Shown: positions 22,925 to 35,596, counted from the first letter of the stretch. The stretch is 64,000 bases of DNA from Trematomus loennbergii (GCA_012861695.1 JAAOOA010000060.1:10716210-10780209), one strand, 5' to 3'. Notes: a model not told the origin generated them from the sequence alone. A program made the numbers and translations.

Positions 22925-23203
22925 AGCTGCATTCACGTGATGCGCGGTAAACACGGCTCTCTGTGACACTGCCATTGTGTTTCTATGGAGACAGCAGTCC
23001 CGCCTCACCTTTTGAAATGTGTAGTTGAGCACTATTCTCAAAGTTCAAATTATTTCAACTTGCACTGTATTATTATTTTATGATTTACCACTGACTGTTT
23101 GACGGTCAACCATTCAGATGACAGCTGTATGTAACGCTGCATGCTAGCAGGGGACGTAACCATAGAAACAATTTCTGTAATTGCGTATCAAGTGAATGCA
23201 GCT
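22925..23203. mobile_element. PIF/Harbinger-like MITE (279 bp) with TAA duplication
   Basis: The left end AGCTGCATTCACGTGATGCG and the right end CGTATCAAGTGAATGCAGCT (23184-23203) are inverted repeats of about 20 bp with two differences. TAA flanks both sides (22922-22924 and 23204-23206), as expected for PIF/Harbinger elements. There is no coding capacity. Ends and target duplication are intact, so the insertion is probably fairly young. Confidence 0.85.
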
Positions 23204-23206
23204 TAA

Positions 23207-23692
23207 TAGTTGAGGACAATGGACTGTTAAAAGGCAGCTCTTCAGCTAACTTTTGAGCAAGATCTCTAACGAACACACAAATAGAATTTGTGTTGTTGAG
23301 ATTCTGCACTCACAGACGGTGACTCCAGCTGTTCTAGTAGTGAGTTCATAGATCCACTTATGTGCCTAGTTAAATGTCTTTCTTGCGTTGTACACTTTGA
23401 TATTAAGGGTAATGTTAGCTCTTATGTTATTGTGCTATGTTTCTAAATGAGCTGCATATGGTGGCTCATACATACTGTAACACCTTTTGATGTGATTTTC
23501 AGGCTGTTGTTTATCCTTGGCGCCAACCCTCAGTAGTAAATAAGACTTGTTTTGAGAGTTTGTAACCATATTTTTTTAGTTTAGCTGTTACTAAAACCTG
23601 ACCCTATTAATTTCAGTTTAACAGCTACGTTTTTTATTCATGATCATCAAAAATTGACAGGTTGAGTGATTGATATACAAATGGTTATTTTG
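23207..23692. other. Spacer, nothing recognised
   Basis: A+T-rich DNA between a MITE and a SINE. No gene or repeat seen. Confidence 0.5.
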
Positions 23693-23883
23693 CAGATTAC
23701 ATGTCACTTGTTAGACACTTTTATCCAAAGCGACTTACATACTCAATACTGTGGGCAATCCCCACAGGAGCAATTTGGGGTGAAGTGTCTTGCCCCACAA
23801 CGACATGCTGATTGCAGTGGGGTTTGAACCTGTGACCCCCTGATCCCAACACAAGGCTCTATCCACTGCGCCACACACCTCCC
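23693..23883 (-). mobile_element. tRNA-derived SINE
   Basis: On the minus strand the head carries an RNA polymerase III A box TGGCGCAGTGG (23873-23863) and a B box GGTTCAAACC (23830-23821), at tRNA-like spacing. A body follows (GCAAGACACTTCACCCCAAA), and then a tail TGTAAGTCGCTTTGGATAAA. That tail resembles the 3' end of the LINE at 54098-55879 (TGTAAGTCGCTTTGGATAAA on its minus strand), consistent with a SINE that borrows a LINE's retrotransposition machinery. No clear target duplication was found. Confidence 0.8.
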
Positions 23884-24555
23884 AGATAAAGTATTTCTTA
23901 ATCAAAGCATAATTATCAAATATTTACTAATTTCAGCTTCTCTATGTAAGAATGTGCAACTTTTCTCCAACTGATATAATTTAAATGTAATATTTTGTTT
24001 TTTTTTTCAAGTTGGACTCAGTAAATGCTCAGGTGTCCAGCAGAATATTTTCTGGTCATCATTATATGGAAGGTTGTCATAGGTCCTGCACAATAATATC
24101 CACAACTTTTTTAACATTCCTGAATATGTGCAGGTCATTCCACTGCGGACCCATTTTCCTCCTATTTTGCTGTTATTGCATTTCAGGTTACTGTGCCACT
24201 ATTATTTCCAACAGTGGATTTAGCCACAGTGCATTCTTAATCTCGGCATACCCCATAGTTAAGTTTTTTCTTTGTACATTGTTAAAAGTTGAAACCATTT
24301 GCACCAAACCTGTCATGGGGAATATAGGAGCTACAGTAATACTTTCAAAAAAGTGAACCATAAAGAAATAGATGAAGGCAAATAACCCATATCACCCAAA
24401 CCAGACGGAATCTTCCAATCATTATCAGTGATGGTTAAAACAATATCCTGGTTTTATAATGCGGATTGCATGTGATCCCTATTTACTTGAACCAAGGACA
24501 ACTTCTGAGTCGGAAAAGAGAAGTTAATGCTGAATTGCTTTAATCTTTTTAAATA
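23884..24555. other. Spacer, nothing recognised
   Basis: A 114-codon open frame at 24012-24356 (plus strand) is rich in Cys, Phe and Ile and lacks a recognisable domain; it is probably chance. Confidence 0.45.
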
Positions 24556-25068
24556 CCAGAAGGGGGCAGCCCCACTGGTCGATAAAGAAGTCCAATTGTA
24601 TACCAGTCTATGATAAAAATGACCCTACTTCTCACTTGATTTATTACCTCGTAAATATTGTTCAAATTAGTCGATGGTCTCAATTACTTGTGACAAGTCT
24701 TATTTGACACAGCATGATGTTGTTTTTGTAAATGATGGTCCCATTTAGAGTAAGATAGACTCTAGGGTATTCTTTAGTGTGTAGCTACCTTTTGATTAAA
24801 AAGTAACTTTGTCTGCATTGTCGGGTTTAGGTGTTGCCCGTGTTTTTGACAGTGTGTTTTTAGATTAAATGTAATTCGAACATTTTAGGTGCTTAAAACA
24901 TTTCAATTTTCGGTTATACTTTTTTCCACCTGCCAGTTTCACTTCCTGTTCCAAAAAAACGAAATGACGACAACCAAGACCCGAACTCGAGGCTTTGAAA
25001 CCTTAGTAGACAAACAAACAGGGCGGTGTTACAGTGGCTACATCCACTTCTTATATACAGTCCATGAT
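24556..25068 (-). repeat. Teleost DNA-element-like repeat with GACTGTATATAAGAAG end
   Basis: The minus strand starts TCATGGACTGTATATAAGAA and continues GTGGATGTAGCCACTGTAAC and TCGAGTTCGGGTCTTGG. The far part (GACCCTACTTCTCACTTGAT… on the plus strand) also belongs to a repeat I know from fish genomes. A related head, ATAGACTGTATATATAAATG, occurs at 38859. The inverted partner end is not found, so the copy is incomplete. Confidence 0.5.
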
Positions 25069-26436
25069 GGTGACAGGGTAAGAGGTGCTGAGAGTTTTTA
25101 AAAGGTTATGTTCAGTTTTTCTGACCTAATGTCTCCACCTGCAAATCCTGAGAGGGCTCTGTTGACCCAGCTTTTAGCCTTTGGCCTCCTTCAATGCCCC
25201 AGTAATTACTCGGTTTAATCGCCCAGGGCTGTTTTAGCTGAACTGGCTGTGTGCAAGGAGCCATCTGGGAGCAGTGGGACCGCAGTTGGTGGCAGCTTTT
25301 TGCTGTACACTCTACAGCCCATCATAGCAATATCATAAGCTGCTGATTTCCAACACATTTGTACCAACTTAAGCATAAAAGTATCTTTGTGAAGACAGGT
25401 TGTGTGATCAGGAAAGTATTTTTAGAGAAAGCATTGCAATTAGGGAGCCAATAATAGAGCACTTTTAGGACGGATAAGCAGAGGAGGAATGCCTTTGTAA
25501 ACATTTGTGCTTCTCATCAAAGTGTTACAAAAATGGCTTCCCGAGAGTCAGTAAAACCCTGCGAAAGCATTCTAATGATTATCTCCAACTGTTTGAAATG
25601 CAAACTCAGCAACTATAAATGTCAGCAAAGTACAATCCCTGTAGTGTTATTGAGCATTATTGTCTCTTGTGTATGGTTTATGTGAGTAGTCGCTGCAGAA
25701 AAGCATAAAAACATTGCAGCTTTACGCACAGTGCTGAGTAACCATAATCAGGCGGCTGTGGATCATTTAGGGAGACAGAAGAATATTTGGAGAGGCAGAG
25801 TTAGATGCTTTACAAGATTTTTAGAAGTTTGTGTTCAACACAAACATTACGCATTTAGGTTTTCCAAAATGTAATAAAGTCGTAATATGGAGCTGCTGAT
25901 TAACAGTTATTAGGTGTTTACTGGGAAGATGGTGCAATGTGTGTGTTCTCACGCCTCGGTGCCCCAAACAGCAAGACAGATTAGAGCACCAGAGACCTTA
26001 TGATTCAACACATCCAAAATATGCATCTTTGCCTGCTGTTACAAGCAGGCAACCTCATATTTCCCTCTAAAGAAGACACAGATGTTCATCATGTTTCCAA
26101 ATACCCCTGCCTTTGTTTATTCGGGTCTTTCTACCAGTTTTCTCCTTGTGCTTTAAAAGCCATCTGGAGCATTCTGAGACCCTGAGCCTCCAAATGTTGC
26201 TGATAGATTTCACATTCCCAACATACCAAACAACTGTCAGCCAGATGGTGCTCATAACATGTAGGGTTGTCTTAGGAAATGACTCCTGACCCATATGGAA
26301 CTAAATTAAAGTTGTGTTGTTTGGTCTGTTAGGCTTTTATATGTCATCCTTTTTCCTACTTTCCTCCTACAGAGTTGACTCATATCCCAGAAAATGGCAG
26401 CATTTTTCAGCTGCTTCTATATTCAGAGCTTTGATT
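25069..26436. other. Spacer, nothing recognised
   Basis: Mixed DNA without a recognised gene or repeat. Open frames of 60-75 codons look like chance. Confidence 0.5.
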
Positions 26437-26764
26437 TTCATATTCATATTCATATTTCAGGTTCATATTTGTATTTTGTGCCTCTACTGTGACATGTTTA
26501 CATGCTTTAATGTTCAAAAAATATCTTGATTTTTCTCTGACTGCCTGTGCTGCAGCTTCTCTTTTTACTTAGAGTTGTTTCCTCTTAGCCAGTTTCAATG
26601 GAGCGCTAGCCAATAGCAGTTTGAGTGGTGGCGGATGTGGGAGAGAAACTCCCTCTGGATGGAACTTTGGGATTTAAGCCTTGGCAGACTATTTACATTC
26701 ACAAAAACCTATATAATACACTACAGGAAAGGGAAAGCCCCAAGAAGCATAATTGGGCCCCTTA
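26437..26764 (+). mobile_element. T2-like MITE, family B, copy 3
   Basis: Begins in a short TTCATA tandem repeat (26437-26457). It then follows the family order: GCCTCTACTGTGACATGTTT, ACATGCTTTAATGTTCAAAA, CTGCCTGTGCTGCAGC, GAGAGAAACTCCCTCTGGAT, AAAAACCTATATAATACACT and AAGCATAATTGGGCCCCTTA. The left end has been lost or replaced. The right end GGGCCCCTTA is well kept. Confidence 0.7.
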
Positions 26765-27973
26765 CATTTTGATGCATAAAACAAGGATGCTAATTAAAGG
26801 TAAAGAACATGTGATCAGAAAGGAGAAGTTGTATCCAAAGGTTTCATTCTCACTACTAGTGTTGCTAAATCACTTGTTTTGACTTCCCATTGCTACTTCA
26901 AGGAATAACACTACTCATTAAAGGTTTTTTTTGGGCCTCAAAGTCTCAGTTAAATGTAACCTCAGAGTTAAGTGCTAGCATCATGAGTATTTCAGACACC
27001 CACATTAATATTCATGATTACTCAATAATAAAAAAACAAGAGACAGCAAAGATGCAACAAACTAAACATGTCATACAACAGCACTCAACATCATGCATAT
27101 TCCTGTTGTGCCTCCAAAGACAAACTTTACATATTCCACAAATAAGTGTATGTGTGACTCACTTGCAGATATGTTTAGCAGGTACCAGAGGCAACACCTA
27201 AGATTTCTAATGTTTAAATCTCCATGTCATTAAAAAAACTGTAGGCTCATAGAGAGATTAGAGATTAATTAATTGTGTTGCTTTTGTTACTTCATAAGCA
27301 AACTAAATATGCCACATCATCATTTATAATAACTGCTTTTATTGCAAGATCTAAGTGACACCAAACTAAAACAGTCTTGCTGTAAAATAAACCGTAGAGA
27401 GTTTATTTCTTACCTAAAGCTGGATAGATTATCAATCTACAGTAATATTTAAAAGTATAAATTGTATGCAAAAATGCAGTTTTCAGCCTTTTAAATATCA
27501 AGATAGCTTTTCTTTGTTTTAGATCATATTAAAGTGGATATCTTTGGGTTTTGGACTTACAAAACAAGACATTTAAAGACATGACCTTGGACTTTTCTGA
27601 GACTTTACTGACAACCCGATTCATTTATCAATCAACAAAATCAACGGATTCATTGATAGTGAGAATGATCATTATCTGCAGCCCTGTTAGAACGAATCTA
27701 ACCAAACTCGATCAAATATATAGACATAATATAGAATTTACACTTAAATGTTCCTCAGCTTTCAAACATTATTTCTCATCAGAAAATAACCAAACTAAGG
27801 GTTAGTACATGAATTAATATATTTACTCATTAAAAATTGTTTCTAATTCTCATAGATGGGTCACAACAGCTTATTTTATTGCACCACATGAATTGTTTAT
27901 ACTGAATTATTTCACATATTGAGGTTGAACTTGAATTTGTTCTGTCAGGAACTAATATAGCAAAGTTCTCAAG
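26765..27973. other. Spacer, nothing recognised
   Basis: A+T-rich. A 103-codon open frame at 26890-27201 has no recognised domain and lies in low-complexity-like sequence. Confidence 0.5.
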
Positions 27974-27978
27974 GGTCT

Positions 27979-28284
27979 TGTCAGGGTTGAGCGAAGCAGG
28001 CAGGACCCAAATGCAGGTTTAACTGAAAAAATACCTTTATTTCAAGGATACAACTAGACATACAGAGCAGAACTCTCTCCCCTGTGAACACATTAAAAAA
28101 TTAACGAACCAAACAAACAAGACACAGGTGCACAAGGTGAACACAATCGGGTAATCAGGCAGGAGGGAACACAGAGACAGGAAGCAACAGACAAGACAGG
28201 GGTTGAACACTTTTCAAACTAAAACAGGAAACCAAAAAGACAGATCTACACAGGACAAAAATAAAACACAGACAGATCGTGACA
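27979..28284 (-). mobile_element. Solo LTR with 5-bp target duplication
   Basis: A 306-bp unit with TG…CA ends: the plus strand starts TGTCAGGGTTGAGCG and ends GATCGTGACA. It is flanked on both sides by GGTCT (27974-27978 and 28285-28289). A 5-bp duplication with TG/CA ends is the mark of an LTR retrotransposon. Read on the minus strand it starts TGTCACGATCTGTCTGTG and has an AATAAA signal (28041-28036) about 60 bp before its end, so the minus strand is the likely transcribed strand. No internal region remains, so the two LTRs probably recombined. Family (Gypsy-like or other) is not settled. Confidence 0.8.
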
Positions 28285-29344
<1,060 letters not shown>

Positions 29345-29443
29345 TGAAGAGGCCCGATCTCTTTTGGTGGGTTTCCCTCCCTGTTGTGTGTTGCAAAGGC
29401 TGAAATCCCAAAGTTTCTCTCCCACACACATAGATTTGCATGG
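29345..29443 (-). mobile_element. T2-like MITE, family B, copy 4 (right end only)
   Basis: The minus strand reads GGGAGAGAAACTTTGGGATT, then CAGCCTTTGCA, GGGAGGGAAACCCACC and ends GGGCCTCTT. It lines up with the right third of copy 3 (26640-26764). The left part is absent. Confidence 0.55.
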
Positions 29444-31621
29444 CCTCCGATGGTTTAGATGATGTTATGCGATGTGTTTGCTCAAAATAAATTAACAAAC
29501 TTTTACACATGCAACAAAAAAAAGAGGCCTTTACAATTGTCAAAACAAATAGGCAAACTCAAAGAAAATTACAAACAACTTAGGTATTGTTTCTTTCTTG
29601 ATAAGGCTTAAATAACTTAAAGGGTAATTGGACGGTTAAAAACTGTTCCTCAACGGCGTCTTTCTAGCAGGTTGCCCATCACTGTCACTTTATAGGAGGC
29701 GCCATGGGAATTGTAGTCTTTTATAGTGTGTTGACTACAGATGTCACAATTAGGTGGCCTTTCTTATAAAAAAAAATACTGGCTCTAACAATATTTGTCT
29801 TTGGAAATGTTTTTTTTGTTTGTCAACTTCTCCTATTCCAAATCCGGGGGCCACCCTCAGGAGAACAATGTGTGTCCCCCCCTCCCTTCCTCCTTCCTTG
29901 CCTCTGGTTCGCCCTCACTTATTCGGGTTAAGTGTTCTTAAAAGTGGCGTGATGCCAAGTGTAAATGGCCTTGAGCCAATTCAATTATTGCAACTCTTTA
30001 AAAGTTTTACCTTATTTTCCAACTTCCTATAATGAAATCTTCATTGCTTTTACAGAGTTGGAAGCGACCATTAAAATTGTATAAATGACGAAGCAAAGTT
30101 TAGAGGAAAAACCTGATCCATTGTTATGAGATTTATATCTACAGTACATTGCTAAAAAAAACTGATTCAAAGTTTTGTGCTGCTTTGACTATATTAAATC
30201 AGTTGAAAGCCATCCAGTGCATTGCATTGCAACAGCCCTGAAACAAAAGAGCATAATTTACATTAATGTTTACTTGTTTGCTGTCTTTACTGCCTTTTTC
30301 TGGCTCATTGCCGCAGGGAATATCGTGAAACCGTTAGCAGGGACGTGTATCACATCGTATTTTCCGCCTGCCATTTTCTATCACCATAACCATATATCAT
30401 AGCATACAGGCCTTTTTCACTGCTGACATTATGACTTGTCATAGCAGGTGAAGCACATGTGTTACTAATTACAGCAACCATGTGTCCGTTCCATTTAAGT
30501 GTCAAAGTAATCCATATCATTGAGCGATGCTATAGCAGGCTGCTGGAGCGGGCTTCAACACTGCAAAGAGTTGCAGCATCATTAACGTTATCAATTACAA
30601 CTGTTTCTCTCTTGCTGTGGCACAGTAATGGGTCCTTTTTAATTGCAGCTATCCATTTCTTACTTCCTGTTTATACTTAAACAAACCACAAGAAAAGAAA
30701 GAATTCCGCTAATGTTTTTAAGTAACAGCTTTTCTTACACTTTCACCCGAAAGTTGTGTTTTTTCTGACCTATTGTTTCCAATGTTCTCACTTCAGAGCA
30801 TATGTTGCAATTATTTAAGTACAATACTTTTATATTTGACATTGTGTCTGCATTAGCAAACCTTAAAAGCAAATTAGCAAACCAGTTCCATGTTGACCTG
30901 TATCTCAGGTATTGAGTGACATGGCACATGTTTAGCTGTGCCACACGCATGGCTCTAGGGAAGGTTAGGTTGATCGGTCTGTCGAGTTCCCCAGAATATG
31001 AACCCTGCGGACATTGGTGATCCACTAAAAATGGTCTTCATATTCATGTCCTGTAGCTCTCAGGGCCACCGATTATTATTTGATCACCCAATCCTACCTG
31101 CACCAAAGGTTAAATCTGTAGCTCTGGTGAGATTTGCATTGGCAGACCTTGCAGAAGTAGAGTGGCAGAAGGGTTATTTAGTGGGAATGCTGAAAAAGCT
31201 TGAAAAATTACAAATAATTAAGCAAAATAATTAAACAAAATGCCTCTTGAGGGCATGAAGTGACAAAAACGTTCAACATGTCTCCATTAAAACCCATTGT
31301 AATTTCAGGCTGATATTTCCTCACAGCAGCAGCCGCACACCTTTAGTTAAACTGCCAAAAAGGCCACATTATTAACCCGAAAGTACACAAAAATTACACT
31401 TCAGATACTCAACTTCCTTGAAATGCTTCACGTTTTGAAATTTCACAGATATCTGTTATCGTTCTTCCACAAAACGTTCACATGTAAGAGGTTTATCTGT
31501 CATTCAGAACAATGCAAACCTTTGATCTCTTCATAGCTCGTTAGCTCAACTATAAACACCTGTGTAATGGAACACGATGATGTCATCACTCCAACTGACA
31601 GCAGTCAGTTCTAACTGTTCA

Positions 31622-31628
<7 letters not shown>
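29444..31628. other. Spacer, nothing recognised
   Basis: A+T-rich. Includes a C-rich stretch at 29875-29900 and several short chance frames. A CCATGGGAATTGTAGTC sequence at 29702-29718 is of a type often found in fish repeats, but no boundary was seen. Confidence 0.45.

Positions 31629-31688
<60 letters not shown>
31629..31688. repeat. (CT)30 microsatellite
   Basis: A perfect CT run of 60 bp, directly abutting the satellite-like array that follows. On the opposite strand it reads (AG)n, giving a poly-Arg-Glu frame. Confidence 0.98.
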
Positions 31689-31690
<2 letters not shown>

Positions 31691-31691
<1 letters not shown>

Positions 31692-33003
31692 ACACCGGTC
31701 CATGCCTCAACAGCTCTACGCCAAATCCGAAATCTCACCATATGCCATTTCCATGGAAATGCATCCCTCGCCATAAAACACGATGTCCCTTTAACTCCTA
31801 TGAAAATGTTCAAAAGTGCTCAAAATTCACATGTGTGCTAACAGTCCAGCCGTGAAGACATCTACGAGACAGTTTTGAGATTTCTTTAAATGCCGTTGCC
31901 ATGGCAACACAATGCTCGCCATGAAACACGGTTTTCTCATAACTTCAGTGAAAATGCTTCAAACGGCCCAAAACTTCACAGGTTGGTAACGATGTAGCCA
32001 TCAACGCATCTAAGCGTATATGGGGTGTCATCAAATGCCGTTGCCATGGCGACAGCCCACTCGCCATGAAGCACGATGTCGCTGTAAGTCCAATGGACAC
32101 GGTCCAATCGTCCCAATCTTCACTTGTATATCACCGGTCCATGCCTCAACATAGGGCTGTACGATTATGGCAAAAATCATAATCACGATTATTTGGGTCA
32201 ATAATTGATATCACGATTATTAAATACGATTATTCATTGACTTTGAGAAAATCCATTATTGAACTTTAAAACAAATACAAATAATAATTTGAACAGTATC
32301 TTTTTAACTGTTGATTACCCTGAACGTATAATTTTGAAAAACCAATACAAAAATAAATTAAATAAATGATACATTTAAATAAATAATATCAAAATAATAA
32401 ATACCAATAAACAAGATCAACAAATATTTTGGAGCGCACTTCCCAAGCTACAAAACATATATAAATATGATAAATACAAATAAATGAGACCAAAATTAAT
32501 TAGATCAAATATGTTGTAGTTCAGTGTCACAACCTAGCAAAGCAAAATAATTGTTTTTTTCGATTATGTTGTTTTCGTAATTGTGGCAGGCCAAAATCGT
32601 AATTGCGATTAAAATACGATTAATTGCACAGCCCTACCTCAACAGCTCTACGCCAAATTTGAAATCTCACCATATGCCGTTTCCATGGAAACGATCCCTC
32701 GCCATGAAACACGATGTCCCTTTAACTCCTATGAAAATGTTCAAAATGTGCTCAAAATTCACATGTGTGCTAACAGTCCAGCCGTGAAGACATCTACGAG
32801 ACAGTTTTGAGATTTCTTCAAATGCCATTGCCATAGCAACACAATGCTCGCCATGAAACACGGTTTCCTCATAACTTCAGTGAAAATGCTTCAAACGGCC
32901 CAAAACTTCACAGGTTTGGTAACGATGCAGCCATCAATGCATCTAAGCGTATTATGGGGTGTCATCAAATGCCGTTACCATGGCGACAGATCATTCACCA
33001 TCA
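31691..33003 (+). repeat. Satellite-like array: ~146-bp monomers in a 439-bp trimer, X-box palindromes
   Basis: CCGGTCCATGCCTCAACA recurs at 31695 and 32134, a 439-bp period. CTCGCCAT(G/A)AA(A/G)CACG-type starts lie at 31769, 31917, 32062, 32700, 32849 and (eroded) 32996. Spacing is 148, 145, 145 (after removing the 493-bp insertion), 149 and 147, so each 439-bp unit is three ~146-bp monomers. Each monomer has a palindrome at the same phase: ATTTCCATGGAAAT (31747), GTTGCCATGGCAAC (31895), GTTGCCATGGCGAC (32040), GTTTCCATGGAAAC (32679), ATTGCCATAGCAAC (32827) and GTTACCATGGCGAC (32974). GTTGCCATGGCAAC is the classical X-box recognised by RFX proteins. The array is short (about six monomers); open frames inside are spurious. 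Confidence 0.85.
32152..32636. mobile_element. hAT MITE (485 bp) with perfect 8-bp duplication
   Basis: Left end TAGGGCTGTACGATTATGGC; right end (reverse complement) TAGGGCTGTGCAATTAATCG. CCTCAACA flanks both sides (32144-32151 and 32637-32644), an exact 8-bp target duplication as made by hAT transposases. The inner part is A+T-rich with several AATCACGATT/AATCGTAATT-type inverted pairs. No coding frame. It was inserted into the second unit of the satellite array, so it is younger than the array's duplication. Confidence 0.92.
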
Positions 33004-33331
33004 AGTTAGTTCAAAAGTTTGCAGTTCAAATATTCTGCTGCTTTTCCAAGCCTTTTTACTTTCTTTTCTTCACTCATCACACATTCAAGCCCCCAGTGTT
33101 CATGTATCATTTCAATCTAAATTCTTCACTTTCTTCTTACACATTACATTCAGCATAGCAGTTTAGCGTCAGCTTTTCAGCATAAAGCATTCCCACTAGC
33201 AATTCTTCAGGAATTGCATTCTCTAGTTACGTTTAATATGTTGGTTTAGTCTGACTGACTATCTGACTGAGGTAGTTAGAATTGTACTTGTCTTTGATCT
33301 TAGTATCAGTAGCCTAACTAGGCTGTGTATC
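33004..33331. other. Spacer between the satellite and the hAT element
   Basis: No repeat or gene recognised. It ends in GTATCGATTAATC, whose GATTAATC is the target site of the next element. Confidence 0.55.
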
Positions 33332-33339
33332 GATTAATC

Positions 33340-35588
33340 CAGTGATTCTCAAATGGGGGTACGCGGACCCTAGGGGTACGTGGGGGTACTGTAGGGGGTC
33401 CCTGAGATTATGCGAAAAGCCTCCACAACATCAGCCAAAGCACTGGAGGCATCGTATGCGGTATCACTGCTCATCGCTAAAGCCAAAAAGCCGTTCACGA
33501 TCGCTGAGGACCTGTTAGCTGCTGTTGTTTTGGCCGAGACGATGCTGGACAGAAGTGCAAGGAGAAGTTCAAAACGGTGCCTCTTTCTAATGACCGTTTC
33601 ACGCAGAATAGAACGAATGGGAGCAGATATTGTTGAACAAGTTGTGGGAAAACTTGGCGAAACATTTTCACTCCAGCTTGATGAATCGACCGATGTCAGC
33701 AGTAAGGCTCAGCTCATTGCTTTCGTGAGATACGTGGATACTGACGACATTTATGAAAATGTGCTTTTCTGCAAGACCTTAGAGGGGAAAACAACGGGGG
33801 AGGACATTTTTAATGTTGTGAATGATTTCTTTATTGAAAACGAGCTGGATGGAAAACTGCATGAGTGTTTACTGACGGAGCTGCCTCAATGACGGGCCGA
33901 TTTAAAGGGCTCATGGCACGTATTAGGGATAAAAATCCAGAAGTGCAGTGGAATCACTGTGTCATACACAGGGAAGCACTGGCGGCCAAAAAGCTGAGTC
34001 CTGTGTTGCATGACGTTTTGAACAACAGCATCAAAGTGATTCACTTCATAAAGTCAAGGCCACTCAATGCGCGTCTGTTTCACCGCCTTTGCGAGGACAT
34101 GGGAGCTGAACACACCCAACTACTGCTCTGCACACAGAAGTGTGCTGGCTCTCTCGGGGGAGGATACTGAGCAGGCTGTTGGAGCTACGTTACGAGGTGC
34201 ACCCTTTCTGTCAGAGCAAGGATCTCCTGCTATGCCACACTGTTTGAGGACACAGATTGGCTTGCAAAGCTTTGCTATCTGGCAGACATATTCAGCAAAT
34301 TGAATGAGCTGAATGTGTGCATGCAGGGAAAGAACACCAACATTATGAACCTGTATGACAAGGTGGGTGGTTTCGTAAAGAAAGCAGAATTGTGGAAACG
34401 GGCATGTGCACAGGGGGATCTCACCTGCTTTCCTCAGGTAGATGCTTTCCTCTCCAGTGAGGATGTGCAGAGCGCTCCAGTCAAGTCCATTATAGAGGAA
34501 CACTTGGCCAACCTGATAGTTAGTTTCAAGTCGTACTTTCCTGACATGGAGGATAAACCTGCACAGCTTGATTGGGTAAGAAACCCATTTCTTCTGTCAG
34601 AAGCAAACAGAGAAAAGCTTCCTCTCTGTCACCAGGAAAAACTCTTGGATGTGTCATCTGACCGCGGCCTAAAGATGACATTTGAAAACTCCACTCTCAC
34701 GCAGTTTTGGGTGTGTGTGAAAAAGGAGCATCCTGAGCTGGGAAAAACAGCTTTGGAGCAGCTACTGCCCTTTGGATCCACATATTTGTGTGAGGCCTCC
34801 TTCTCTGCAATGACTCTGATCAAAACAAAGCAGAGAAACAGACTGGGCCTGGAAAAGAGTCTGATCACTGCTGTGTCCTCTCTGCCACCAAGGATGACCA
34901 AGATCCTCAGTGAAGGACAAGCACACGTTTCACACTAAATTGAGTGCTAAAGTGCTCTTATTATTACTTGTTAGTGTTATTGCAATTTATAATTTATTTA
35001 TTATTACAATTGTTTTTTTTTTTGCCAATGTTTTGACACTAAATTGTATTTTCTATTTTCAAATGCAGTTTAATGCACCTAAAACTCATTAATAGTGTCA
35101 TTGCAGTGTTATTACGTAGTTTTTATTGTAATTGCACATTTTTTTTGTTTTTTGTTTTTTTTATGCATTTTTTGTGTTTTTTTTTTGTTACAATGTTTTG
35201 TTTTGTTTTTTAACCCTTTCATGCATTGTGACTGCTTATTAATGCTGTTTTCTTGTTTATGCATGGGGTTTTGGATGGTAGCACATCAGGCACCACATTT
35301 TATTATAATATTTGTTTATTGTATTTTATAGTTTTTGCATAATATAACATTTTGTTCATTGGTTCATTAAAACATATAATTATTACTTAAAATCTGTCGT
35401 TATGTTCTTTGTTTGTTGTAATTCATGGATGAAGGAGTTCATAAATCACACACTGATGGAACATCACATATTGTAATTATTTATATAGGCTTTTTCTATC
35501 AAAGATGTTCGGGGTCGGTCAGGGGGTACTTGGCTGAGAAAAATGTTTCAAAGGGGGTACATTACTGAAAAAAGTTTGAGAAGCACTG
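33340..35588 (+). mobile_element. hAT transposon (2,249 bp) with perfect 8-bp duplication
   Basis: Ends are CAGTGATTCTCAAA (left) and TTTGAGAAGCACTG (right), an inverted repeat with one mismatch. GATTAATC flanks both ends (33332-33339 and 35589-35596), an exact 8-bp target duplication. Subterminal GGGGGTAC or GGGGTAC motifs occur three times near the left end and twice near the right, probably transposase-binding sites. A single degraded transposase fills 33410-34938, followed by a T-rich 3' stretch (34960-35400). The clean ends with a broken gene suggest it was mobilised in trans or broke after insertion. Confidence 0.95.
33410..34938 (+). pseudogene. Frameshifted hAT transposase (ZBED5/SCAND3-like)
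   Basis: Three segments cover most of a hAT transposase. 33410-33892 begins MRKASTTSAKALEASYAVSL and holds the first catalytic Asp in LQLDESTDV (33680-33682). 33865-34170 has FTDGAASMTG, with the second Asp at 33874-33876, and HCVIHREAL. 34236-34938 carries LFEDTDWLAKLCYLADIF, NELNVCMQGKN and the C-terminal dimerisation motif STYLCEASFSAM, with the presumed catalytic Glu at 34792-34794, ending at SEGQAHVSH. Frame changes lie near 33861, around 34130 and around 34200-34240, so the protein cannot be made. The N-terminal BED zinc finger is absent: only 70 bp separate the left end from the first frame. All three acidic residues survive, so decay is moderate. Confidence 0.92.
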
Positions 35589-35596
35589 GATTAATC

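Noticed and set aside
24012..24356. 114-codon Cys/Phe-rich open frame
   Set aside because: No domain; hydrophobic T-rich stretches give such frames by chance.
31577..32861. Open frames in the satellite array on both strands
   Set aside because: They repeat because the DNA repeats, and are interrupted differently in each unit; not genes.
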